A stretch of DNA of 58,381 bases, taken from assembly GCF_001598815.1 (NCBI RefSeq), contig NZ_BCZQ01000032.1, positions 1 to 58,381 of the forward strand. The letters are read 5' to 3'. Within the stretch, counting starts at the first letter, position 1, and every line of letters starts with the position of its first letter. This document shows positions 1-7,347 of the stretch, one piece after another. The position numbers and the translations under genes were made by a program. The stretch is from Sphingopyxis terrae subsp. terrae NBRC 15098. GTDB lineage: Bacteria; Pseudomonadota; Alphaproteobacteria; Sphingomonadales; Sphingomonadaceae. A model generated the notes under the pieces. The model searched no databases. It was given only the letters and a program-made list of their open reading frames with translations, and was not told where the DNA came from.

Positions 1-210
1 GTTGCCGAGATCGGGGCCGCCTTCCTTTGCGCCGCCCTTGGCATGGAGCCGACCGAACGGGAGGACCACGCCGCCTATATCGACCATTGGTTGAGCGCCC
101 TTCGGCACGACAAACGGGCGATCTTTCAGGCCGCGACCGCAGCACAGGCCGCCAGCAATTTCATCCTCGCCGCCATGGACGCGGACGAGGCCCAGCGCGC
201 CGCAGCGTGA
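1..210 (+). CDS. ArdC-like antirestriction protein, C-terminal fragment
   Basis: The first 69 codons are open in frame 1 and end in TGA at 208-210; the start lies outside the window. The residues (VAEIGAAFLCAALG, then REDHAAYI-type text, then DKRAIFQAA) resemble the C-terminal zincin-like part of ArdC/DUF1738 proteins, where the VAEIGAAF helix follows the metallopeptidase motif. ArdC proteins of conjugative plasmids bind single-stranded DNA and protect incoming DNA from restriction. It lies on the same strand as the Fic pair and ssb, which fits a role just after entry into a recipient. The HExxH region is not in the window, so activity cannot be judged. Confidence 0.75.
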   Translation, partial: VAEIGAAFLCAALGMEPTEREDHAAYIDHWLSALRHDKRAIFQAATAAQAASNFILAAMDADEAQRAAA

Positions 211-266
211 TCGAGGGGGGCGGCCCAGCGCCGCCCACCTCCTCCCCGTCACCATAGGACAGGCAG

Positions 267-1199
267 ATGAGCGCCTTCGACTTCCAGCAATTCCGCGCGG
301 CGCTTGATGCCCTTTTGCCCGTCGAGCGGGCGCAGGCCGTCTTTCCAGCACTCCGGTCCTTGCCCATCGGCGCGCGCGTCGGGCGCTATGTCCGAGAGCC
401 GGGAGCCGACAAGTGGCGCTGCGAATACACATCGACCCGCCATAATCGCGCCGGGGAGGAGCTGACCTCCCACCATCGCACCATGACCTCTGCCTGGTCG
501 ATTGCGATGGACGTGGGTTTTCCATCGAAACACCGGGAAGCGGAGATCGAAGAGATCGCGCGCGCGGCTCATGCCGTGATGCTCGCGCAGGGTCTCACCC
601 GGCTCCCCGAGCGCGGCAGCGCCGAGGATGACGCGGCAATGGCGGAACTCTCCACCGATGAAGCGGCCGAGATCGTTGAGATCGAGCGCGAGGCGGTCGC
701 TCCGGCACCGGCCACGAAGGATGATATCTGGCGTCGCCAATATCGGGAGGACATGGCTCGCAAGCGGACGATGGGGGTACAGCCCGACCTATTCGATGGA
801 CCGTCGATCACCCACTATCACCGTCTTCCTCGCCGTCCCGCCTTTACGATGCCGCCCCGCGAAACGCTCGCCGCGAAGCTGGAGCGGATCAAGGGCAATC
901 CGCTTGCAACCTTTGGTCCTCCGGGCGATCGCCAGCCACTATCGCCCATGGAGAAGGAGAAGCTTTTGCGTTCGGCCGCGAACTGGCTTCGCGTCGGGCA
1001 GCGCGTGCGGGTCAAGGACTCCATGCGGTCGGTCGATGGCAGCATCGAGCGGCGCGTTCTCGGCCGCGAGGGCGTCATTTGGCGCCTGTGCAGCGTGATC
1101 TTTGACGATCACACCTATGTCTTCCTCGATCCCGTAAGAGGCGAACGCAGCGAAAAGGTGGTGTTTATCGAAATTCGCGACTTGGAGCCTATCGAATAG
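267..1199 (+). CDS. Conserved plasmid protein of unknown function (310 aa)
   Basis: The ATG at 267 follows a purine-rich stretch (AGGACAGGCAG). I do not recognise a domain. Residues 1-110 look like a compact globular part (YTSTRHNRAGEELTSHH), residues 115-200 are acidic and probably flexible, and residues 235-305 are rich in beta-prone residues (RVGQRVRVKD, VIFDDHTYVFLD), as in small SH3-like barrels. It is 56 bp after the ArdC-like gene on the same strand, so it may share its transcript and belong to the establishment region. Codon use looks like that of its neighbours. Confidence 0.6.
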   Translation: MSAFDFQQFRAALDALLPVERAQAVFPALRSLPIGARVGRYVREPGADKWRCEYTSTRHNRAGEELTSHHRTMTSAWSIAMDVGFPSKHREAEIEEIARAAHAVMLAQGLTRLPERGSAEDDAAMAELSTDEAAEIVEIEREAVAPAPATKDDIWRRQYREDMARKRTMGVQPDLFDGPSITHYHRLPRRPAFTMPPRETLAAKLERIKGNPLATFGPPGDRQPLSPMEKEKLLRSAANWLRVGQRVRVKDSMRSVDGSIERRVLGREGVIWRLCSVIFDDHTYVFLDPVRGERSEKVVFIEIRDLEPIE

Positions 1200-1222
1200 G
1201 CAGGCCGAATCCGCTCGGCGCC

Positions 1223-1265
1223 CCCGATTTGGTCGCCTCTTAAGCCGCGAAAATCGGGACCAAAT
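1223..1265. promoter_or_regulatory. Nested inverted repeats before the VbhA/Fic operon
   Basis: CCCGATTT (1223-1230) is matched by AAATCGGG (1251-1258), and the overlapping ATTTGGTC (1227-1234) by GACCAAAT (1258-1265). The dyad lies 75 bp upstream of the antitoxin start. Toxin-antitoxin operons are usually autoregulated, so this is a reasonable operator candidate; binding is inferred. Confidence 0.4.
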
Positions 1266-1340
1266 TGGCCGATTTTCTTGCCTTTTTCACCCATTTCCGC
1301 TAGACCGTTGTGCCAGCCCGATTGTTGAAAGGATCGAGCC

Positions 1341-1565
1341 ATGAACGCGAACACGCCCTTCCCCGCACCGCGTCCCGCCATCAGCGCGGCCGAGCGGGCG
1401 CGCCGCGAAAAGGCGGTCAGCTTCGCCCGTGGCAGCGTCCGCTACGAGGGCGGAATCCTCACCGATGAGATCGAGCGGATCAACGCCCGTTTCATCGCCG
1501 GCGAGCTGACCACGGAGGAGTTTGTCAGCGCGGTTGGAGCATCCGACACCGCTCGCCTTGGTTGA
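1341..1565 (+). CDS. VbhA-family antitoxin of a Fic toxin
   Basis: A 74-residue protein with a good start (AAAGGA 7 bp before the ATG). Residues SVRYEGG (about 32-38) match the class I Fic inhibitory motif [S/T]xxxE[G/N]. In VbhA the glutamate reaches into the Fic active site and blocks ATP gamma-phosphate positioning. The C-terminal half (ERINARFIAGELTTEEF) is the usual antitoxin-VbhA helix. Its end overlaps the Fic reading frame, which is typical for this toxin-antitoxin type. It should neutralise the downstream Fic enzyme by direct binding in the cytoplasm. Confidence 0.85.
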   Translation: MNANTPFPAPRPAISAAERARREKAVSFARGSVRYEGGILTDEIERINARFIAGELTTEEFVSAVGASDTARLG

Positions 1566-2613
1566 ACAAAACGAAGCCGCGCGCACTTATGCGCGCATTG
1601 TTGAACTCGCCCTGGACCCGGTTCGGGGCGAGTTTGACGTTGACCATCTGCGCGAGGTTCATCGCCGCATCTTTCAGGATTTGCCGCACCACGGCCCCGG
1701 CGAGTTTCGGCCCGATGCACCGGGCCACTTCAAGCAGCGCGCGCTAGAAGCGAGCAGCGCCCGCATCGTTGTGCCGTATGCGCTGCGATCCGAGACGGAT
1801 CAGCATCTAGGCCCGACGCTTGCCGCCCTGCAGGGCGGCAAGGCGCTATCCGGCCTCGACACGCTGGAGATGTCCGAGGCCATGGCGCAGACCTATGCGC
1901 GGCTCGATTATCTCCACCCCTTCCGCGAAGGGAATAGCCGCACCCTTCGCAGCTTCACCGAACAGCTCGCTCGCGAGAACGGGCACGAACTGGATTGGGG
2001 CACCACCAACGTCAGCGCCAAGTCGCGCGATGACCTTTATGTCGCGCGCGACGTGGCGGTTATGAATCTCCGCTATCCCGACCTCACCGAAGAGAAGGTG
2101 TTGAGCTTGGAGACGCCCGAGGAATATCGGGCGGGCGTGTTGATGCTTCAGCAGCTTCACACCTACCGGCATCATGATCCCTTGCAGGAGATCATTCGCA
2201 AGTCCTTGGAGCGGGGCCGCGATCAGGAGCCTTACGACCGGCGCATGACGGTGCTGGACGCGGCGCGCGAGATCGGCGCGGTCGCGCCGATCGCCGCGAA
2301 CCAGGCCGCGCGCAACGCGGAGGAGGCGAGGCTTGCCGTGTTGCGTCAGAAGGCCCCGGCGGCGACCGAGCAGCAGGCCATAGAGCGGCGCGAGTGGATC
2401 GCGCGGGAAGGTAATATGGCGGCCCTCTCCGAGCGGCTAGGGCAGATCGAGAGCGGCTACATCACGATACGGCACGATCCCGGCGCCCCGGCTCTCGATC
2501 GCCTTGCTGCGCTCGCCGACGGCATCGGCCGCGAGCTGGCCCAACAACGCTCCGCCCCTTCCCCGTCGATCATCCCTATGCGGCCTAACGGCCGAGACGA
2601 TATCGAGAGATAG
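1522..2613 (+). CDS. Fic-family AMP-transferase toxin
   Basis: The Fic core motif HPFREGNSRTLR begins at about residue 132 and supplies the catalytic His, the phosphate-binding acidic residue and Arg. The family norm is HPFx[D/E]GNGR; here the second Gly is Ser, a variant of unknown effect. Fic enzymes transfer AMP from ATP to target proteins; VbhT-type toxins modify gyrase and topoisomerase IV. The C-terminal 150 residues are helical and charged and may be a separate module. The start is uncertain: in-frame TTG codons lie at 1522, 1534 and 1558, all inside the antitoxin gene, and GGAGGAG at 1514-1520 is too close for the first. Translational coupling to the antitoxin is likely. Confidence 0.85.
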   Translation: MSARLEHPTPLALVEQNEAARTYARIVELALDPVRGEFDVDHLREVHRRIFQDLPHHGPGEFRPDAPGHFKQRALEASSARIVVPYALRSETDQHLGPTLAALQGGKALSGLDTLEMSEAMAQTYARLDYLHPFREGNSRTLRSFTEQLARENGHELDWGTTNVSAKSRDDLYVARDVAVMNLRYPDLTEEKVLSLETPEEYRAGVLMLQQLHTYRHHDPLQEIIRKSLERGRDQEPYDRRMTVLDAAREIGAVAPIAANQAARNAEEARLAVLRQKAPAATEQQAIERREWIAREGNMAALSERLGQIESGYITIRHDPGAPALDRLAALADGIGRELAQQRSAPSPSIIPMRPNGRDDIER

Positions 2614-2626
2614 CCTCTGAAGGCGG

Positions 2627-2968
2627 CTACCGGGACCGATCAGCACCGGCTTGTGCAAGCGGCACGAGAGCGCGCGCGTCGCGAGCTGGCGCCCGTTCCT
2701 CGCACTCGCTCGCCTGTCCAAGCATGATCCATGCGCGGCCATAGGTCCGGGCCGCCATATAGAACACGCTCCCGGAGCAAGCGACGATGCTGCACCGATC
2801 CACACGGCCGATTAGGCTTGCGGTGCCGCCGAATTTCGCGGCCATGGCTTCCAGATCAACACGCTGTTGAATCCCGCAGGCACAGCATTGCGAGCGCGCG
2901 AGCGCGTTGGAGCCGATGAGGGCGCCGATGGATCGCGCCCAGCGCGGGAAGAGCGGTTCGATCGCCAT
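2627..2968 (-). CDS. Small conserved hypothetical protein with paired cysteines
   Basis: A 113-residue protein convergent with the Fic gene. It contains CCACG (residues 28-32) and CSIVAC (about 59-64), a spacing that could bind zinc, followed by an aromatic segment (FYMAARTYGRAWI). Small proteins with this pattern (C..C, then C.I..C.G, then YGR.W) recur on alphaproteobacterial plasmids, but I know no function. The ATG at 2968 gives the longest form. The strand choice rests on the ordered cysteine pattern; the opposite strand gives low-complexity arginine-rich translations. Confidence 0.5.
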   Translation of the reverse strand: MAIEPLFPRWARSIGALIGSNALARSQCCACGIQQRVDLEAMAAKFGGTASLIGRVDRCSIVACSGSVFYMAARTYGRAWIMLGQASECEERAPARDARALVPLAQAGADRSR

Positions 2969-3004
2969 TCCCGCATTTCTACATAGGCCCGCTATGGGCG
3001 TCCA

Positions 3005-3290
3005 TAATGACGCGAGATCCGCTGCGCGGATCGCGGCGCTGATCGAGATCGGCCCCGTGGCCGGTGCCGCGAGCGCGGGCTTGGTCTTCGCTGCGCTACG
3101 CTACGACCAGGCCCGCGCTGGTCGAGCTGTCCGGCCTTCAGCCGCGATGATCGAGCGCCGCTTTGGCGTCGCCGGCAACAAGGGGTCGTCGCTCCCTCTG
3201 TGCAGGGGCTGGACCGTCTCGGCCGCGTTCCGCTGCCTCCCTTGGCGATCGGGCGGTATCCCCGGCCTTCCCTCCACGTTGTTCCGCAGG
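3005..3290 (+). repeat. Diverged copy C of the conserved hairpin-rich leader
   Basis: No convincing gene lies between 2969 and 3392. The stretch shares ordered blocks with the leader at 57541-57894: GCGAGATCCGC with GCGGATCGCGGCGCTGAT, CGCCGCTTTGGCG, CCCTCTGTGCAGGGGCTGG followed by ACCGTCTC, then TTGGCGATCGGG. Block order and orientation are the same and the gaps between blocks differ. It precedes the gene at 3393. It may be a structured promoter or leader; see findings. Confidence 0.6.
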
Positions 3291-3392
3291 TAGTCTTTTG
3301 CCCTCTCCCCTCACTCGCTTCGCGTGGGTAGAAGAGGACAGGCCACCAGGACCGAGACAAAACGACGTCGAACCATCGTAAAGGCGACTAAG

Positions 3393-3770
3393 ATGCCAAA
3401 CAGAATCCCGCTCGATCCGGCTTTGCGGGCGGGCTTTGACGAGACATCCAACGACCAGCGCAGCAAGGCAGAACTGGATGCGTGGTGGGACCATCCCTTT
3501 GGCCGGACCCGCCCTGACGGTCGCATCGACGTGCGTTGCCTCAATGGCGGAGCGCATGACAGAAGCTCCGCCCTTGGCGTCGCCGACTCCTATGACGAAG
3601 CATGTGCCTTGGCAGAGGAAAAGCAGGCCAACTGGGTCCGGCAGCGGGAACAGCCGATCCCTTCCTGTCGGGACGGGAAAATCATCATGGTTCGGCAGCC
3701 GCAGAGGCCCGATGAACAGGAAGTCATTTTGGGGGAATATCAGCCAGAGCAGGAATCGAGTGGAGCCTAA
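3393..3770 (+). CDS. Hypothetical plasmid protein (125 aa)
   Basis: ATG at 3393 after AAAGGCGACTAAG. The protein is charged and soluble, with an aromatic motif DAWWDHPFGR (residues 28-37), VRCLNGGAHDRSS, and a helix DEACALAEEKQANWVRQRE. The layout suggests a small alpha/beta protein, but I recognise no family. It sits downstream of a copy of the conserved leader, which links it to the DUF3768 gene at 57895 and the gene at 13674-13937. An upstream in-frame ATG at 3324 would place coding sequence inside the leader and has no clear ribosome site, so I prefer 3393. Confidence 0.55.
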   Translation: MPNRIPLDPALRAGFDETSNDQRSKAELDAWWDHPFGRTRPDGRIDVRCLNGGAHDRSSALGVADSYDEACALAEEKQANWVRQREQPIPSCRDGKIIMVRQPQRPDEQEVILGEYQPEQESSGA

Positions 3771-3800
3771 TCCTCCATTTTGCTTATCCCCATCGCGACG

Positions 3801-5063
3801 TTACCTCGCTATCGGTATCTGATTGATGTCCGTCGTCCACGACGGGCTCTTATGGCTGCGCTTGGTATCGAATCCTCGCGCGCCAAAGCCTTGCGCAGCG
3901 AGCTGGACCGTGCCGCGCCCATAGCGATCATTGAGGCCATCCATCGCCGCAAGCAGGGCGGGCGCGCGAGGATCGGCGACGGCGAAAAGATCGCCTTGCC
4001 CCGCGCCTTCCGGCACCAGCTCCTCCAGCAGCACGCCGCACTTCGTATAGACACCCCCCGGCTGATACATTGCCTCCATCATCTTGCCGGCGAGTCCGGC
4101 GATGATGCGCGGATCGTTGCTGGGCGGCGACAAGCGCGTCTGACGGCTCGCAGATGGCGGGTTGGGTCGGTAGCGCGAGCCGTGGGCGAATACGATCAGG
4201 CGCGTCGCCATGAGGGCCTGGTGCCGTATCTTCTCGGCCGCGCGCACCGCGCGCCGCACCATTGCCTCGCGCAGCTCGGCGAGATCGGTGACAGGCGCGC
4301 CAAACTGGCGCGTGACGGCCGTCGCCTTGCTCGCCTCCGGCTCGGGCTTGAAATCGTCGCACTCGATACCGTTCAGTTCGCGCACGAGGCGTTCCAGAAC
4401 GACCGTGCCGACATCGCGCGCGACGGCCGGAGGAAGAGCCGCCAGATCGGCCGCTGTGCGGACCCCAAGGGGATGAAGGCGAACGGAAAGCGCTTTTGCG
4501 ACGCCCCAGACCTCATGGACCGGCCACTCGGCGAAGAGGCGCGCGCGTAGCTCCTTGTCATGGAGATCCACGACACCGCCCCACACCTTTTCCGTGGCCT
4601 TGGCGAGCGCGTTCGCGACCTTGGACAAGGCCCGCGTCGGGCCGAGCCCGATGCGGGTGGGAAGCCCTGTGGTGCGGGCGATGGCCTCGCGCAACCTGTG
4701 CGCCGCAGCCACGTCACCCAACCCATTCGGCAGGACGGGGAGACGGTAGAAGCTTTCGTCGATCGAGTAGATCTCCACGATGTCGCTATGCTCCGCGATC
4801 ACCGCGTTGAAGCGACGGTTCATGTCGGCATAGAGTTCGTAGTTGGATGATCGGACCTCGATTCCGTGTCGCTTGATGATGTCGCGGATTTTGAAAAACG
4901 GCTCGCCCATCTTGATATGGAGGGCCTTGGCCTCCTCGCTCCGCGCTATCGCGCAGCCGTCGTTGTTGGACAGGACGACGACCGGCACACGGCGCAGCCT
5001 GGGATCGAATACCCTTTCAGAGCTGACGTAGAAGTTTGCGATATCGACGATCGCGTAGGTCAT
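3801..5063 (-). CDS. umuC: UmuC-type Y-family DNA polymerase
   Basis: A 420-residue UmuC homologue, the expected size. Catalytic carboxylates are present: Asp7 in DIANFY and Asp102/Glu103 in SIDESF. The finger-region motifs PVVVLSNNDGCAIAR and SSNYELYADM are well kept. The C-terminal third is the little-finger domain, and the tail GDLFAVADPRAPALLAAMD contains a QGDLF-type sequence that may serve as a beta-clamp-binding peptide. With UmuD' it would form an error-prone translesion polymerase (Pol V type). It starts 9 bp after umuD stops, so the two are co-transcribed from the LexA-controlled promoter at about 5.55 kb. Plasmid umuDC operons protect host and plasmid during SOS-inducing stress and raise mutation rates. 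Confidence 0.95.
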   Translation of the reverse strand: MTYAIVDIANFYVSSERVFDPRLRRVPVVVLSNNDGCAIARSEEAKALHIKMGEPFFKIRDIIKRHGIEVRSSNYELYADMNRRFNAVIAEHSDIVEIYSIDESFYRLPVLPNGLGDVAAAHRLREAIARTTGLPTRIGLGPTRALSKVANALAKATEKVWGGVVDLHDKELRARLFAEWPVHEVWGVAKALSVRLHPLGVRTAADLAALPPAVARDVGTVVLERLVRELNGIECDDFKPEPEASKATAVTRQFGAPVTDLAELREAMVRRAVRAAEKIRHQALMATRLIVFAHGSRYRPNPPSASRQTRLSPPSNDPRIIAGLAGKMMEAMYQPGGVYTKCGVLLEELVPEGAGQGDLFAVADPRAPALLAAMDGLNDRYGRGTVQLAAQGFGARGFDTKRSHKSPSWTTDINQIPIAR

Positions 5064-5072
5064 CGGCCGCGC

Positions 5073-5510
5073 CTACCGCTGGTAGTCGCGGACACCGGCG
5101 CGCACCACGCCCCATATCTCCGTCTGATCGTCCGCCATCTGTTCCGGGTAGCTCTGGCGGCTGTTGCGTGCCTCCAGATACGGCACGCGGCCTCGATAGA
5201 CGAGCTGGCGGCAGACGAATCCGCCCGCGACGATCGCAATCACGATGTCCCCGCTTCGCGGGGTCACATCGCGATCGACCACAACCACGTCGCGATCCGC
5301 GATGCCGGCATCGACCATGCTGGACCCGTCGATACGGAAGACAAAACTGCCGGCCCGGTTGAGCCTCAGCAGTTCGGCCAGGTTGATGGCGTCCTCTTCC
5401 CAATCCTGGGCGGGACTTGGAAAGCCAGCTCCCGCAACGCCGATCGGCCTAAGCCGGAGCCCCGGCGCCATATCGGCGAGCGGGACCGGCTGCGCGGTCG
5501 GCAGCATCAT
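5073..5510 (-). CDS. umuD: UmuD-like SOS mutagenesis protein with altered catalytic residue
   Basis: With the ATG at 5510 the protein is 145 residues (E. coli UmuD is 139). This start leaves about 40 bp after the LexA box and has an ACAGGGA site; ATGs at 5540 and 5549 give longer forms. The cleavage site is Ala28-Gly29 before FPSPAQDWEE, like LexA and close to the Cys-Gly of UmuD. The nucleophile Ser64 is present in DGSSMVDAG. The residue aligning with catalytic Lys97 of UmuD is Arg101 (GGFVCRQL against GEFTVKKL), so self-cleavage may be impaired. The rest of the fold, including GDIVIAIV, is intact. Confidence 0.88.
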   Translation of the reverse strand: MMLPTAQPVPLADMAPGLRLRPIGVAGAGFPSPAQDWEEDAINLAELLRLNRAGSFVFRIDGSSMVDAGIADRDVVVVDRDVTPRSGDIVIAIVAGGFVCRQLVYRGRVPYLEARNSRQSYPEQMADDQTEIWGVVRAGVRDYQR

Positions 5511-5551
5511 GTTCAGAATCCCTGTCTCTTGCTCCCTCATAACGCGCATAG

Positions 5552-5566
5552 GAACATATTGGGAAC
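5552..5566 (-). promoter_or_regulatory. LexA (SOS) box, alphaproteobacterial type
   Basis: Read on the minus strand the site is GTTC-CCAATAT-GTTC, a perfect match to the alphaproteobacterial LexA consensus GTTC-N7-GTTC. It lies 42 bp upstream of the preferred umuD start and would overlap the core promoter, so umuDC should be repressed until DNA damage. Confidence 0.85.
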
Positions 5567-5614
5567 ACGCCTTGTTGGCGGTTCGTCGCTTTTCCACAAT
5601 CGCGTCGCTTTCCT

Positions 5615-5905
5615 TTACCTCCGCAGGCGCGCCACGACCGCTTTCCATTCGGCCTCGCTGCACGGGCCGAAGTCCATCGACGGGGACGTTTCGGTAGGCG
5701 TCAGCATGGTCGGGTGACGCCGGCAGACGCTGCAACGCATGTGATCGGCGACTTTGGTCATCGTCGCATCCCAACGATGAATGGCGAACCATCGCCAAAG
5801 TTTCGGCCCATCGACAATGCCGACATGGCCGCAATTCCCACACTCCGCTTTCACGTTCATGGATGCTAGGCGGAGATCGTCCAGCCTGTTGAAGTTGGCG
5901 ACCAT
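5615..5905 (-). CDS. Small zinc-ribbon protein
   Basis: A 96-residue protein with two cysteine pairs, CGNCG (about residues 22-26) and CSVC (about 58-61), separated by a Trp-rich stretch (LWRWFAIHRWDAT). This is a treble-clef or zinc-ribbon layout. The C-terminus (DFGPCSEAEWKAVVARLRR) is a conserved helix. Similar proteins occur across alphaproteobacterial plasmids and chromosomes without known function. Its ATG directly follows the TAA of the upstream 65-residue gene, so the two form an operon. The LexA box is downstream, between this gene and umuD. Confidence 0.65.
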   Translation of the reverse strand: MVANFNRLDDLRLASMNVKAECGNCGHVGIVDGPKLWRWFAIHRWDATMTKVADHMRCSVCRRHPTMLTPTETSPSMDFGPCSEAEWKAVVARLRR

Positions 5906-6103
5906 TTATCCAAGGCTGATATTGCGCTTCGCCATTTCCAAGGCGGCGATCTCACCGATCGCGCTATCGCCGCCCGAAAATATGTCGGCGAGGTCCAGCA
6001 GATCGTCATCGGTGAGCACCGTGATCGAGGTCTCGATTTCAGCGATGCGCTTGAGTGCGCGCGATCCGCGATCGGCGCGCCATTTGGTCCGGTCTTTGGG
6101 CAT
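5906..6103 (-). CDS. Small hypothetical protein (65 aa)
   Basis: An acidic helical protein (ALKRIAEIETSITVLTDDDL, then LDLADIFSGGDSAIGEIAA) with no recognised domain. Its TAA abuts the ATG of the zinc-ribbon gene without a gap, which is the main evidence that it is expressed. Its composition (balanced Asp/Glu and Lys/Arg, few rare residues) is that of a real soluble protein. Confidence 0.5.
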   Translation of the reverse strand: MPKDRTKWRADRGSRALKRIAEIETSITVLTDDDLLDLADIFSGGDSAIGEIAALEMAKRNISLG

Positions 6104-6138
6104 GGCCGCCTTCTAGCAGGCGTCGGATTGATTGTAAG

Positions 6139-6342
6139 CTAGTCTGCAACCCTGAGCATTGGACCCTGCCCCAATGCAACGCAGATCGCCGCCCATGTTC
6201 GCTGAGCTTGAGGATCAATGGCCTGGGCTTGGTCGCGCTGTAAGGCCGCCACCTCACCGGCGCGGGCTCCGAAGCAAGCAGTCATGGACTGCGCGTAGCG
6301 AAGAATGATGTCGGAGCGGGATTGAGCGCTGTGCATACTCAA
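6139..6342 (-). CDS. Small hypothetical protein (67 aa)
   Basis: It begins with ATG at 6342 in an ATGA overlap with the stop of the upstream gene, the usual sign of translational coupling. The sequence (DIILRYAQSMTACFGARAGE and so on) is helical and gives no family match that I can recall. It ends 35 bp before the 65-residue gene. Confidence 0.45.
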   Translation of the reverse strand: MSMHSAQSRSDIILRYAQSMTACFGARAGEVAALQRDQAQAIDPQAQRTWAAICVALGQGPMLRVAD

Positions 6343-6602
6343 GAGGACGATGCGGCTTCGCTGCTACCCGCGCTTTCATGGAAGAGAGCCGCCACGCCCT
6401 CCCCCACAGCGACCCGGTAGCCGAACAGCGCCTCCGCGGCGAAATCGGTCTCCCCATTTCGGAGCCGGTCCGCGATCTCATCCAGATCTTGCAGCATGTC
6501 GTTCACCGTTGCAGTCTTGGGCGCCTGCAGCTCGATCACGATCCGCTTGAGGGGGTAATTGGAAAGATCGCGATCGTCGATCGGACGATGCAGGCTTGGC
6601 AT
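6339..6602 (-). CDS. Small hypothetical protein (87 aa)
   Basis: The ATG at 6602 is chosen because GAGAGG lies 7 bp upstream; an in-frame start at 6680 would run deep into the upstream gene. The protein has a short beta segment (LKRIVIELQAP) and a helical acidic middle (VNDMLQDLDEIADRLRNGE). No domain is recognised. It overlaps the next gene by four bases and lies 11 bp after the membrane-protein gene, as part of a five-gene minus-strand cluster. Confidence 0.5.
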   Translation of the reverse strand: MPSLHRPIDDRDLSNYPLKRIVIELQAPKTATVNDMLQDLDEIADRLRNGETDFAAEALFGYRVAVGEGVAALFHESAGSSEAASSS

Positions 6603-6613
6603 GTGCTTTCCTC

Positions 6614-7003
6614 TCAATTCCGAGAGCGTTTCCGCATCTCTAGGCGGGCGGCTTCCTGCTGCAAACCACGGCGCTTCCAATAGGCCGGCACGCCGATCGC
6701 GATGCCGAAGGCAAGGACGAGAAATGGGAAAGAGGCCGCGAGCCGCACCATCGGCAAAATCGCATCATGCGGAAGGCCCACCCCCCGATAGATTGGTCCC
6801 GCTGCCAATGCCGCTATAATGGCGCCAGGCATTGCCATAACAGTACGCGACCACGCCTGAGATACGCGGCTGTCCAAGGCGTTGAAACGGACGCGGAGCT
6901 GGAGCTGGTGCGCGGCGCTGAACGGATTCTCGCAGACAAGGAACCCGCCGAGTACGAAGTGGTCGATGATTCTGACTGCTTTGGTCTTGTCCGCCCTCAC
7001 CAT
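6614..7003 (-). CDS. Small membrane protein of unknown function
   Basis: The ATG at 7003 overlaps the upstream stop as ATGGTGA; a TTG at 7018 would add five residues. Two hydrophobic segments are visible, MAMPGAIIAALAAGPIYRGV and FPFLVLAFGIAIGVPAYW, each long enough to span a membrane, followed by a basic tail (KRRGLQQ, RKRSRN) that should stay in the cytoplasm. The N-terminal half is soluble. I do not recognise the family. The chain of overlapping small genes suggests co-translation. Confidence 0.5.
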   Translation of the reverse strand: MVRADKTKAVRIIDHFVLGGFLVCENPFSAAHQLQLRVRFNALDSRVSQAWSRTVMAMPGAIIAALAAGPIYRGVGLPHDAILPMVRLAASFPFLVLAFGIAIGVPAYWKRRGLQQEAARLEMRKRSRN

Positions 7004-7146
7004 AGGATATTGCTCCAAACCATGCCGTCCGCACCATACCCTAGATAGTCTATGCTCATTGTGGCTTCTTTCAATCCGAAGAGCCGAGCGTCTCCCGGAT
7101 GGCCCTCCCTCAAGGTGGCAAAGACGGCTGCTTGCAAGGGCGACAT
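6997..7146 (-). CDS. Very small hypothetical protein (49 aa)
   Basis: ATG at 7146, TGA overlapping the next start. The peptide MSPLQAAVFATLREGHPGDA and its tail SIDYLGYGADGMVW give no family match. Its start sits at the edge of the res-like repeats before the resolvase, so this gene chain and the resolvase are divergent and may share regulation by resolvase binding. Confidence 0.4.
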   Translation of the reverse strand: MSPLQAAVFATLREGHPGDARLFGLKEATMSIDYLGYGADGMVWSNILW

Positions 7147-7149
7147 GAT

Positions 7150-7295
7150 GTCAACAAAACGGTGGTTTAGTTGACTGACAACCACGAACCCTGCGCTAAA
7201 AAGAATCTCCAGCATTTTCAGGGATTGTGCAGCGCACAAAAACTGGCGAATTTGCGGCTGTCAACTAAATACAAAAAATTGCACATTTGGTTGAC
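7150..7295. promoter_or_regulatory. Putative res/operator site of the serine resolvase
   Basis: Two inverted pairs of the same hexamer occur: GTCAAC (7150-7155) with GTTGAC (7170-7175), spanning 26 bp, and GTCAAC (7260-7265) with GTTGAC (7290-7295), spanning 36 bp. Flanks are AT-rich (TTTAGTTGAC and GTCAACTAAA match as inverted copies). Resolvase subsites are imperfect inverted repeats of about 25-36 bp placed upstream of the resolvase gene, as here. The gene starts 53 bp downstream. Confidence 0.6.
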
Positions 7296-7347
7296 AGCGA
7301 TTCCGACGCCGATCAGAACAAAGCGAGTATATCACAAAGGGCCGATT

